Below are positions 12,740 to 22,803 of a stretch of 64,000 bases of DNA, one piece after another; the stretch's first letter is position 1; every line of letters starts with the position of its first letter. Below the pieces are notes generated by a model. That model was given only the letters and a program-made list of their open reading frames with translations. It did not search any database and had not been told where the DNA came from. A program made the position numbers and the translations under genes. The stretch covers positions 2,501 to 66,500 of the forward strand of contig LR746276.1 in assembly GCA_902729315.2 (NCBI GenBank), given 5' to 3'. This stretch comes from Spirodela intermedia. Lineage: Eukaryota > Streptophyta > Magnoliopsida > Alismatales > Araceae.

Positions 12740-13410
12740 ATGTATGGCAAGGATGTCTCTTCAACAACTTCCTCTAATGGGGACTACATGAAAAATGTGA
12801 AGAGGTTCTCTTTAGTCATCCTCAACATTAAGGGTATGTTAGAAGAGGATAAGGTAGTCAACATTGAAATGCTCATCACCTCAAGTCAACAATGGCAAGG
12901 TCCAATGTGCTCATTGACTTGCAAAGCTTTGACACTAATGAGATGTCAAGAGGGGCCAAATAGCAAGAGAACTAAGGAAGGAACACCAAGGGAAACTATG
13001 ACAAGACCATGGTACAACAACTACCAAGGGTCAAGGAGGACCCAAGATGGCTGCAATAGACGTCCAATGTGCTCACCCCTTTGTCCCCTTGCAAAGGACT
13101 GCACTTGAGGAAGGACTGCCCAAAGCGAGCTGTCAACATGATGACAACACAACAAGAAGTGGAGGAGTGTACACCAACTCTAAACCCCCTATAGGTCCTA
13201 GGTGTATAACAACAACATCAAGACTAGGTGGATCAATAGAGATAAGCTGATCTACATGGTGATCACCATCAACGATCAGACTATGCTTGCAATGGTCGAT
13301 AGTGGGGTGACTCACAACTTCTGCTCAGAGAGGCAACACATATGGACCTAATGTTATCACAAAGAGACAGCCAAAGGAAGGTCATCAACTCATTGGTGGC
13401 ACATACCCCT
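12740..13410 (+). pseudogene. Ty3/gypsy gag zinc knuckle - protease fragment
   Basis: The end of a gag-like region with HLRKDCPKRAVNMM (about 13085-13140) matches the zinc-knuckle tail of plant chromovirus gag (usual form ...RDCPKR). About 150 bases on, bases 13284-13322 encode MLAMVDSGVTHNF, the retroviral-type aspartic protease active site (usual D-T/S-G-A-T-H-N-F). Frames are interrupted between these motifs and the first cysteine half of the knuckle is not clear. RT, RNase H and integrase do not follow; the GC-rich block at 13660 does. It is a truncated gypsy fragment. Confidence 0.75.
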
Positions 13411-13659
13411 CTTGTTGGTTGGCCAAGTCCCTATTCTATCTCTAGAGTAAGGAGGGCAAAACAGGACCCTATGTCTGCACTCTAAGTGGGAGAAAAGTGG
13501 AGGTGGGGCGAAGAAGACCCCCTCAACATTGTCTTGATGCAAGATGAAGGGCTTGCAAGAGTGCACACAGCAAGTGCGGTGCTCACCGGAGAGTGGGCTG
13601 TGATTGGGGAAGGATGGCACAACCCTAACTAGTCAGCTCGATATTCCAGCAGCAAAATC
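13411..13659. other. Spacer between protease fragment and GC-rich block
   Basis: Moderately GC-rich, no recognised coding content; possibly decayed retroelement sequence continuing from the protease motif. Confidence 0.35.
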
Positions 13660-15330
13660 TCACCACATGCCTAAAGAGTAGGCACATGCATGCATAGGTA
13701 TGCATACGCAAGAGCAGTGGTATGATAGGCACCAGTGAGCCCCCTCACTGATGTAAGGCATGGTGCCGGCACCACATGGCATGGTAAGACAGTGCAACCA
13801 GGCACACGGAAACGTAGGCAGGTGCGGTGCAACATGGCGGAATGGGCTGGTGTCAACACTTGGAGGCATGCACATGGTGAACCTTACTGCAGAGTTGCAG
13901 CAGCCAGAAATCTACGCTACGTGAGACCCCATCGCTCCCATTCTTTCCCTAATTTCTCTCCTCCTGCTCCCACTCTACCATAGCTCCCACAACCCCCCTA
14001 CTCAGCTCTCCCCTCCGATGACCTTGTGATGGTCATGACAAACCCCTCTCCATATCATTCCCCCGCTTCACCCTCTTCACAAGTGGGGCTGAGGGCTCCA
14101 GCGTTTAGACCCCACAATACCCCCCCCCCTCCCCCCATAGACCTGTTAGGCTAGGTGGGTCAACAGGGCACTGAGTACATGGCAGGAGAAGCGGCATGAC
14201 GTGGCATTGACTACAGTACATGGCAGGCATGCAGCAGTGAGCACCCTCACTAACTAGTGTTGTGTCGGCATATGTAGGAATAGGGTGCCGAGGCATACGC
14301 GAAAGATGCGTGGTGAGCACAGCCTCCTCCCCCACCCCGTATGATCTAGGGGGCAGGTAGAGGACCCCCCCTCCATTCTCCCCTCAGATAACCTATTGAT
14401 GGTCGAGGCACACACCAACCTCACCTCCCCCTATTTCACAAGTGGGCGGGGAGATCTTTGGCCCCGATTTCTCCCTCCCCATGTGCCCCCACTCGAGTGA
14501 TTCTGGCGGCAGATGCAGCCCCCCTCCTCCCCTCCGGTGACCTTGTGATAGTCATTAGGTTCCCACAACCCCCAACCCTCAAACCCCTCTTGGGCGAGGT
14601 GGGTCGACACAATATGGCACAGAGCGGCCTGGTGTCAGCGGGAGCAGCGGCTAGGTATGACATGGGCAGCAGTACATCGCAAGCACGCGACACCAGTGAG
14701 CACCTTCACTAGGTATGGTGTAGTCAGTCACACAGCGATCGATGTAGGCGAGGCGACACGACAAGAATGGGCTGGTGTCAGCACGCGAAGGCACAAGTCG
14801 CCACCGTATGACAGGCACCAGTGAGCACCCTCACCGTAGGCACAAGTCGACACGACAGGAATGTGCGGCGTAACTGCCACGTGCTGCGGGAGGGACGCAA
14901 TCGTTGCAGCGCACCCATGAGGGAGGACGAGGCAACACGTTGGTGTGCTGCAGATCGGGGATGCATGGGGTCGCTCGTCGGATCCTTGACGAGGCGCCGA
15001 CCACATGCCAATTGTTTCCCCAAATTTCTCTCTCCTCGTGCTCCCACCACCCTCCTTGCACTCAGATGACCTTGTGAGGCGAGAGCACCCCCCCCCCCCC
15101 TCTTCACCGGTGGGGCGGGGGCTCCTTGGCCCCGATTTCTCTCTCCCCTTGTGCCACCTTCGCGCGATTTTGGGGGCCAGGCGGAGGCCCCCCTCCTCTA
15201 CTCTCCCCTCTGATGACCTAGTGACGGTCATGAGCCCCCCCCGGGCCTTAGGCTCGTTTTTCGCTCTCCTCGCGCCCTCACCTTGTGACCTTGTGACGGT
15301 CATGACCCCCTCCCCCGTGACGATGGGGTG
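13660..15330. repeat. GC-rich modular repeat block
   Basis: A sharply GC-rich 1.7-kb block within AT-rich flanks, made of reshuffled modules. Module a, 'caccagtgagcaccctcac' with variants, occurs near 13730, 14233, 14691 and 14815. Module b, 'tgaccttgtgatggtcatga' with variants, occurs near 14019, 14537, 15066, 15211 and 15286. Module c, 'tttcacaagtggggcgggg' leading into 'ttggccccgatttctc', occurs near 14090, 14436 and 15103. Spacing between like modules is irregular (about 75 to 530 bases). Long ORFs on both strands, including 253 codons on the minus strand at 14728-15489, arise from the stop-poor composition and show no domain. Origin unknown; a decayed non-autonomous element or nested minisatellite are possibilities. 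Confidence 0.7.
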
Positions 15331-16298
15331 GAAGAACAGCTGTCTGGCAGGAGAAGACAGCGCACAGCTGTCCACGGCTTCGATGCTGACCACAGCTCCT
15401 ACACGTGAGCTGCAAGAGGAGCCGAAGAGCAGCATGAAGTGAGCCCCGATGGCAATGAGAATGCAGCAACCTGTGGAAATGAGAAGCATAAATCACAACA
15501 GAAATACTAAAGAGGACTGAGCAGAAATCACACTAAGAGAAGAGAGGAGAAGGTGCGAGAAGCGGATAAGTCTCTCTCTGAGCACTGGAAGACGGCAAAA
15601 ACGGCGAATGCAAGAGAAAAAAAGTAGCCGGCAAGAAAATAAGAAAGAAAGATATGCAGAAGAAGACGATGGCAATACGAAGTATGGAAGAAGATGATAA
15701 AAAGATACCAGTGGAAGTTGAGCCCATGCTGATGTGTTTGGAAACTCGGGCCAGTCTACGTATGGATGAGGTGGTTCGTTATTATGTGCTTGATGATAAT
15801 TTTTCACTTGCATCTACACAAAAAATTTAAGGATAAGAATTATAAACAAGTTTAAAATCATTTCAGGACAATAAACTATTAAGAAAACGAAATTAAATTA
15901 GATTAAAAATTAAAAATTCTACTTTGACACGGAATTGAGGTGAACTAATGAATTTGAAATTGATTTTTGATGCATAAATCCATTCTGCAAACAAAGATGG
16001 GACTAATCCAAACTTAAAAATGACCACCATCAAGTGTCACCGTCAATGTCAACAGGAAGAAGAAAATGATCCATTTTTTGCCCAAAATTAAATGTTTTGG
16101 CCATTGAGTGATTTTGAGTGAGAGTCCTTACTTCTACTCATTTCTCTCTCCTTAATTACATCAAATTCAATTAAATAAATCTACTATGTGGGCTTGTATA
16201 AACCACACTTTCTCCCTTCAATAATTCATGCCCTTATTTAGATGGTTGAAATCCAAGTTTGAAATAATATCTTTCTAGTGGACCAAACTTTGACCATA
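15331..16298. other. Non-coding DNA; one signal-peptide-like minus-strand ORF
   Basis: On the minus strand 15533-15727 would encode 64 residues with a long hydrophobic N-terminal stretch (RIAIVFFCISFFLIFLPATF). A plausible acceptor (ctcatttccacag) lies further along near 15472. I do not recognise it and it abuts the low-complexity block, so I do not call a gene. The rest is AT-rich and featureless. Confidence 0.25.
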
Positions 16299-16790
16299 TC
16301 ATTTGGTTCTCCAAATCTTACTACTTCTCTTAGCAACTAACAATTAAAGAGGAAAATGAAAATCGCATAAAAAAATTGCAACATTTATGACACATTTGGA
16401 CACACTTCAACAAAGTTACCCACATTACTACAAGGCAGGATTATTTATATTACCCTTAATTTTGTGGCCATCTTGCTGAATGAGGGTTTCATATTTTCTC
16501 TCTATGATCAATGGGGTTTCTTTGGCATGAAACATCAAAGCAGGGAGCTTATGTAAAGTAAACTTCCTAAATAAACCACACTTCTTTCAGCTTTTTTTAT
16601 CTTCACTCAGGCCACTCCTGCATCCCCACTTGCTGTAATCTCTTTAGGCATTAGTGACACGTAAACAAGGAAGTCAATCATATGACCTAGGTTACATATG
16701 TCTATTAATTAATATCATGAGAAAACTTTCTAGTTTGATCTATCTCATGAAATCCTATTTAATTATTTATATACTAGTGGAAAAATGAGT
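16299..16790 (+). repeat. Segmental duplication D1, copy 2
   Basis: Direct-orientation partner of 7381-7866, about 8.9 kb away. Differences are mainly single substitutions and 1-3-base indels. Confidence 0.85.
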
Positions 16791-17728
16791 TCATACCTTT
16801 CTGAGATCCATATTCCACACATGTTGCATGCCAAGTCTATAAATTCTATAGTTGTATTATCCCTTTTTAAAAAAAATGAGTTTATGCTTTAAGAAACTTA
16901 TTGAATCATATGAAAATTTCCCTAGAATCTAGAGACCTGATCACTAAATTGGTAGACTTATGAACACATCACAGGGAATAACATTACAGAAATACAAAAA
17001 TAGAAAAATTAGCCTACTTAGGTACATTTGTATTAGTGCAAATCAGCATATATGCCTTAGGTAGTTTAGGGAAGATCTATGGCATGAATCATCCCGATCT
17101 TCAACTCTTGAGGCTAAGTTACATGTGATCTAAATGATTGTCCATGTAATCATTCAAATATGGATTGCAACATGGATTTTCTAAACCTTAGTCCCACCCA
17201 TAAAAGTCAAACTAAGAAACTCATCTGAAATTATAATCCAATCAATCTATAGGATGCTTATTTTCCTTAGTATGAAGAATGAAAGTTATCACTAGAGGAT
17301 ATTGAAAAGCACACGTTATAAAAAATATAAGTAAAAATAAAAAATCAAGTTGAAATGTCCAAGACATTTATTTGCAAGAAATTGAAAGGTAAATAATCAC
17401 GTAGTGCATTTTAAGATTGAAATAAGGACTCCAAAACATCACGCAACAAACATAGGGAACAAAAATAGCTTAAACCTGAAAATAGAAATTAATTGGGAGT
17501 ACCTTCCTTAAACTGCAGCAACAAAATTCTTAGTCAAAACTACCCACCAATCTGAAAGATTGAAAAGTCGTCACTAAATCCAGACTAATGAACTTCAGTA
17601 CGTCCCAACAATTAGTAATTTCAAATGTTGGATATCATAATGAGATCATAGACATAATCAGCATGTAAATGAGAGACCAACTGATATTACCATTGCAGCC
17701 AAAGGAGAGAATTTCTTTGTCTGCTCCT
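16791..17728. other. AT-rich non-coding DNA
   Basis: Nothing recognised. It lies 3' of the gene remnant at 17729-18250 and may include its former 3' flank. Confidence 0.4.
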
Positions 17729-18250
17729 TCAGACAAGAGAAGTATCAGATGTGAACTCCAGCAGCTCATACCGAACAGCTGAGGCATTGAAATTTACTTC
17801 TGTAAAAATAAAAAAGTTTAAAGAATAAGCACCTAAGTCAAAGATAAACAACAAAAATCTATAGTAAGACACATCAAAGTGAAATAAATTAATAAATACT
17901 TTTAAAAGAGCCATCAAGCAACAAAAGGTGTGCCTCAAAAGGTTTATTGAGAACATTTTCATTTCTATTTACAAGAAACATATGCAATTGACCAGCAGCA
18001 CTGACAAGTGCATCTTTATCTTGAGATTGGGCTATGTAGGAGATTTCTCCACTAGGACTTTGAGCAACAAGAGGTTCTTACTCAATAAAAACAAAGATAG
18101 TTATATCTAGTGCACTTACTAGTTCTATGCTATCAGAGAGTTAGATCACCTTTTAGTGGGCAGAAAATTATTGTAAATTGACATGACTGTAAGAAATCTG
18201 ACAACATCAAGGACATTGTTGACATCATCATTAAACAATTCACCATCTAT
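17729..18250 (-). pseudogene. 3'-terminal exons of an unidentified intron-containing gene (probable relic)
   Basis: Three exon-like blocks on the minus strand. Block 1, 18250-18150, follows a tctag acceptor and reads DGELFNDDVNNVLDVVRFLT, ending AAAAG|gtgatc. Block 2, 18077-17900, reads QSPSGEISYIAQSQDKDALV through HMFLVNRNENVLNKPFEAH, ending AAAA|gtattt. Block 3, 17799-17729, follows tttttacag and ends VRYELLEFTSDTSLV and a stop. Blocks 2 and 3 join in frame at AAA; blocks 1 and 2 do not join cleanly and their gap is only about 73 bases. The composition is protein-like, unlike the AT-rich flanks. I cannot name the family. No upstream exons were found, so it is likely a truncated copy of a gene elsewhere. 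Confidence 0.5.
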
Positions 18251-19424
18251 CTAGAAAAGAAAATTTATTTGAATAATAAAGCATTTGGAGTATGATGAAA
18301 ATTATCTAATTTGAACTATGAAATATGCATGACATAAAAAAACAACTTGAATCAAATGAAGAGATTAATATTTCTATACATATGCCTAATGAAATAATCT
18401 GACTCAAATAAGGAGAATAATACATATCCAAACTATTGCATGCTTTAAAGTAGTAAAACACATCACATGGTATATGAGAAATTTTACCTTGTCATGGTCT
18501 TCTAGAAACCTTGAATAGACTAAAAAGAAAAAAAATGATACTGGGAGAGAAAAATGATTGGGCCATCACAAGAAAATGTAACAAACACTTTCCAAGTGTG
18601 GTGAGAAAAGAGGAAAAAAAGAGCAAGCTCACTTTCTACCTTTTAGTACCAACATACTTCATTCCTCATTCAATCCATTTATGACTTGGGGCAAACAAAC
18701 ATCTAACAAAAGTCAAAGAAGAATGTCTTGGCCACAGTGAAACAACAGTTAAAAAATGATCAAAACTATAATTACTCTCAAGTAAAAATAACAAAGATTT
18801 GAATCAGTCAAAACCTTGCATATTGCCATGCTTCTGATTTAAGCTTCACAAAAATCATAAAAAACGATGTCCTCTTGATTCTCAAAAAATTACAACGATA
18901 GGACACAAGTTAGAAAATCAAGCAATAATTTCTCAAAAATAGCATGCAGATTAGGCAATAACTTATGAAGTGGATTCTATAATCTATTATGACACTTTTC
19001 ATTTGATGTGTCACATTTGACATTACTTAATGTGACATTTATCATCATTTTACTTAGATTAATATGTTAAATGACAAATTAACATCCACATTACTTAAAT
19101 CATTACTAATCTCTTGGTGGTACTCATAAGAATTCAAATTCGAACTAATAATGATTGAAAATCTCATGTTTAAAGGTAAGATAAATTATAACTAAACATT
19201 TTTACCTTATACATGCCTCAAATTCCAACAAGTATCAAGGGTGAATTTTATCTCAATTGTGCAAACACTCCTCAAGATTGCATTCAAATTTTCATCTTTA
19301 TATCAATGCAAAGTCAACACTTTTAATTAGTAAATATTACCCAGTAGATATTTGAAAACTCTATCTAGCACTCAAGAATGTTTTCCATTCTATTAACACA
19401 GTCTTTTATTTGTAGGGAGGATGA
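18251..19424. other. AT-rich non-coding DNA
   Basis: No supported feature; upstream exons of the 17.7-18.25 kb remnant were looked for and not found. Confidence 0.4.
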
Positions 19425-19920
19425 ACAAGCAATTCTCCAATCTAAAAACCCGATTTTTGGAGCTTCACTCTGTCTCCTTTTTGTTTATTTCTTTCTTTCA
19501 TATGTAGACAGGTAGCTTTTTCCTCACGGGTTTTTGTTTTTGACGAGAGGAGAGTGGATAAGCACTTCCCCTGTCTAAAAGCCCCATTTTTGGAGCTTCA
19601 CTCTGTCCTTTTTTTTCCTTTCTTTCTTTCATACATAGATAGGTAGCTTTTTCCTCACATGCCTTTTTACTGACGAGAGGAGAGTGGATAAGCACTTCCC
19701 CTGTCTAAAAGCCTGATTTTTGGAGCTTCACTCTATCTTTTTCTTTTCTTTCATATATAGACAGGTAGCTTTTTCCTCACGGGTTTTTGTTTTTGACGAG
19801 AGGAGAGTGGATAAGCACTTCCCCTGTCTAAAAGCCCGATTTTTGGAGCTTCACTCTGCCTTTTTTTTTCTTTCTTTCTTCCACATGTAGACAGGTAGCT
19901 TTTTCCTCACGAGTTTTTTC
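19425..19920. repeat. Tandem repeat, about 3.5 copies of a 123-134 bp unit
   Basis: The block 'tttttggagcttcactctg' begins near 19454, 19588, 19719 and 19842, giving units of about 134, 131 and 123 bases. Each unit continues through a T-rich stretch, 'gacaggtagctttttcctca', 'gacgagaggagagtggataa' and 'cacttcccctgtctaaaagc'. The last unit is partial. Length differences sit in the T-rich stretch. Units are nearly identical outside it, so the expansion is recent or homogenised. Confidence 0.92.
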
Positions 19921-20539
19921 ATGGCAAGCTTTTGACCTCTCCCTATGATTACTTTGACTGAGGAATTTAGAACTTCAATCATCTTGAAATGTTCAATAGA
20001 CTCTCAATACCTACTGGGTGATATCTACTAAAATATAAAGAGTAGATCTCGCAAATTCAATTTCATGAAAAATTTAATATGCACTTGAGGAGTATTTTCA
20101 CAATCATTTTATTATTTCAAACCATGTAGCTAATCATAATTGTCCAAACATGGTCTAAATGCAAGTAATATATTAATTTGTCTTCTTATATTCATGAGCA
20201 CTATGTTGTACAACTATAATACATGGAAAAGATTAAAAAAAAAAATCAGAAATTATTACAAGCAAGAAGCTAGAGAGAGAACATTATCAAAACATAAAAG
20301 AAATAACTATGACAGTGATTCGGATGGTAAATGCAGGCTTGAGTATATATAATGTTTCACATGGAGTTCAATTTCCTTTCGATCATATCATATAAAAAAA
20401 AGGGAATGTCCAGCTGCACTTCAAATTTTAAAATTGAACCAGGCCGATCATTTTAAAACGTAAGAATATTGATGCCTAATTATATGCAATATATGTATGA
20501 GAGAGAGAGAGAGAGAGAGAGAGATCGCAACGATGTTAG
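19921..20539. other. AT-rich non-coding DNA with a GA microsatellite
   Basis: No gene recognised. A (GA)n tract lies at about 20499-20523, at the 3' edge of the kinase relic. Confidence 0.4.
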
Positions 20540-20989
20540 ATTCTTGAGAGCGGGACCACATACTGAGTAGACCACGATGATGTGGGTCATCTTCTCTTCA
20601 TAGAGATTGCCGAGGCCAAGGTCGGAGATTTTTGGGTTTACATCAGCGTCGAGGAGCACGTAGCTGGGCCTCATGTCCCTGTGGACGGTCCTCAACCGCA
20701 ACTCCTCGTGTAGGTACAGCAGCCCCCTCGTCGTCCCGACGCAGATCTCGTACCACGCCGCTCACTCCAGCTGCAACCCTCCGCCGCTCTTCCCTGCAAC
20801 TCCGACGGTGGCGGCGCCCACCAGCCGCTTTTCGGTTCCGTAAACAGAAAAGAAAAACAAGAAAAGAAAAGAAAAGGAAAGAATGAAGGAAGGAAGGAAG
20901 GAAGGAAGGAGGAGGTGATTAGGTTGCTTCACGGCCACCCTCCTCCCGTCGAAGAGCTTCCCCAGCGGAAGGTGAACAGGCCACGGCAA
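20540..20989 (-). pseudogene. Receptor-like kinase relic (LRR-RLK type catalytic domain)
   Basis: Minus strand. Near 20980-20920 it reads PLGKLFDGRRVAVKQ, kinase subdomain II with the ATP-binding lysine. After a GGAA-rich stretch (20876-20912) comes YEICVGTTRGLLYLHEE, then VHRDMRPSYVLLDADVNPKI (catalytic loop HRD) and SDLGLGNLYEEKMTHI (DFG changed to DLG). Homology stops before the APE motif. Subdomains III-V are missing. A TGA at 20762-20764 stands where this family has the conserved Trp of L-D-W (tgg to tga). The kinase belongs to the plant receptor kinases related to At1g56130-type LRR-RLKs, where this catalytic loop is V-H-R-D-[IV]-K-A-S-N. It lacks any ectodomain and cannot be active. 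Confidence 0.82.
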
Positions 20990-22170
20990 TGTGCTTCTTT
21001 TTCCTCTCTCCTTTCTCCTTTTTCCCTCTTTTTCTTCGGTCTTCCGCTCCTCTCTCCCGTCGGGAACTGTTAAGATGGTTCACGGTGGACCTGCGGATGG
21101 GGCAACGATCACGGTGGATCGGCCAAATCGGGCGTTGGATCGGGCAAAGCCGCGGATCAAGACGGTTCGGCGGATCAGCGGACCGCTTTTGGGGGGAAAA
21201 ACCGGAGCCTCTCCTCCCCTCCCCCCCTCTTTCTGTCTCTCCCTCTCCCCCCTTCTCTCCCTCTCTCTGTGTCTCTCTCTACGCCTCTGTCTCTGTCTCT
21301 GTCTCTCTCCCTCTCCCCCCTCTCCCTCTCTCTGTGTCTCTCTCTCCGCCTGTCTCTTTCTCTCCCTCGTGTGTCCTTCTGAAACCGTGAGAACGTCGAG
21401 GAGATGGGCATCAACCGCCAGAACGGCTTCGTGTGGCTCGGCCAGAAGAAGGCCTGGTGGGGCAACCGTCTCAGCCCCACCATTGGAAGGGTCGGCGCCA
21501 CCACAGGAGGGGAAGACCAGCACAGGAGTCATGCCACGTCGACATTGTCAACCTAGGATCCAAGATCCGAATTTTATTTATTATTAGGATTTTCTTTCAT
21601 TTAGTTTCCTTTAACGAATTCTTGACTCTATAAATAGGATTACCGCTGTAATAAACGGTTTTGGTGGTGGATTTTGAAAATTTAGACATTATTTTCAGAA
21701 TTTACCCTAAGATTTCCTCTCAGCTGCCGCCGCCACCGCCGCCGCCGCTGAGAGGCGATCCTCCTACGCCCGTCCGCCCATTACGAGCGCACGACTCCCC
21801 CTTCCACCCCCCCACCCCCCCGTGATCCACCATTCAAGAGCGAACATCCAGTTTCTCTCGCCGCCGATTGCACTGTCCGCCCTCTGGCGCATTGTTGTCT
21901 ACCAACGGCGGTAGACGACAACATTCACGTCGACGAGTGTTGACTCGTCGTGGGCCCCGCTTTCAGGTCGTCGGCAGCCGACGCAGCCATACGCCCTCAG
22001 CCGACTCACGCGTGATTCTTCCCCGCCGCACGACTGTCCATTGCCCTCTCGCGCGACGATTCCAGCAGCCGCCCGTTTCGCCACGGGAGCATCGAGGTCC
22101 TCCATCGGGCGAGTGCGCAGAATCAACCTCCGGTTTAGGTTTCGGGGCGTTGCCCCGAACCCTGCTTTTG
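20990..22170. other. GC-rich island with CT-rich tract, CCG repeats and a promoter-like TATA box
   Basis: Composition jumps to GC-rich, then falls again. 21221-21370 is a CT/CTGTCT tract (pyrimidine-rich on the plus strand). 21721-21750 is a CCG-type trinucleotide tract. Between them is an AT-rich interval with tataaata at 21629-21636, in a setting (tgtcaacctaggatccaag... at 21546, then tataaatagg, then gtaataaacgg) that resembles a plant LTR core. ORFs up to 198 codons on both strands are low complexity. I cannot assign a gene. Confidence 0.4.
21629..21636 (+). promoter_or_regulatory. TATA box, possibly LTR-derived
   Basis: Canonical TATAAATA in an AT-rich stretch between GC-rich blocks; no supported coding region follows, so only promoter-like sequence is claimed. 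Confidence 0.3.
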
Positions 22171-22803
22171 GATTTAAAAAGTGAGGTCTGATGCCCCTGA
22201 GAATCCTATCCACATCAGGGCTGGGGGAGAGTCAACACCAGCAGAGGAAAATGGTGACCACCAAAAAGTGTTCATTGCCTCCTTTATGATGTTCTAGAGG
22301 GTTCTACTCCATATAAATCTAAAGTCTGAATTCATCTCAAATCTAATTATGATGTGTCATATGTCTAACAGCCCTACAAAGATGCTCCCTTCTAACTTTC
22401 TCAGCCTTATAAGTTCATCTCTAATGGTAATCAATAGTGGCCTGTTTATGCTATATTTTCCTACCATATCGTCTACAAATGGTTCAGCTAACTATTCAAT
22501 CTCATCTTCCATGAATTTCATTGTGGGTATACCTTCCTGAATGTAGCGTGGTCTTTATGATTTAGTCTAAACATATTATGGGCCGATGTGCTCATTCCAT
22601 GTTATCTTTGCATATATCACAAAAGAAGTAGAATTTGCATATCTTGTGGTCTGTTTGTGAATTGAGTTAACATTGAGTGATGCTGAGATTGTATTGTTAT
22701 CATTAACTAGATTGTCATCAACATTCGATTTAATACCCTCCCTATTTGTTTTTATAATTTGTTTGTTCTTTTGAGTGATTTTATGCATTTGTTTAGTGGA
22801 CAC
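22171..22803 (-). pseudogene. LINE ORF1 fragment with DUF4283-like region
   Basis: Read on the minus strand, 22540-22180 gives EPFVDDMVGKYSINRPLL, RFEMNSDFRFIWSRTL and FSSAGVDSPPALMWIGFSG. This is the arrangement of the DUF4283 domain of plant LINE ORF1 (F-x-x-x-x-D...W, then W-x-P-x-F..., then P-x-W-I-x-F-x-G). Two in-frame stops are visible. The N-terminal side (22803-22576) is open but low complexity. It is a different, more diverged LINE than copies A and B, and in opposite orientation. Confidence 0.65.

Noticed and set aside
12740-15430. A single retroelement comprising the gag-protease scrap and the GC-rich block
   Set aside because: No LTRs, target duplication or further pol motifs join them; adjacency alone is not enough.
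14728-15489. 253-codon minus-strand ORF
   Set aside because: Lies in the GC-rich modular block; its repeats (MTVTRS) reflect the DNA modules, other frames are equally open, and no domain is visible.
15533-15727. Short secreted or membrane peptide gene on the minus strand
   Set aside because: Hydrophobic stretch comes from a T-rich antisense tract; no conserved mature peptide recognised.
20991-21587. 198-codon plus-strand and 150-codon minus-strand ORFs
   Set aside because: Generated by a CT-rich tract; Ser/Leu/Pro or Arg/Glu runs only, open on both strands.
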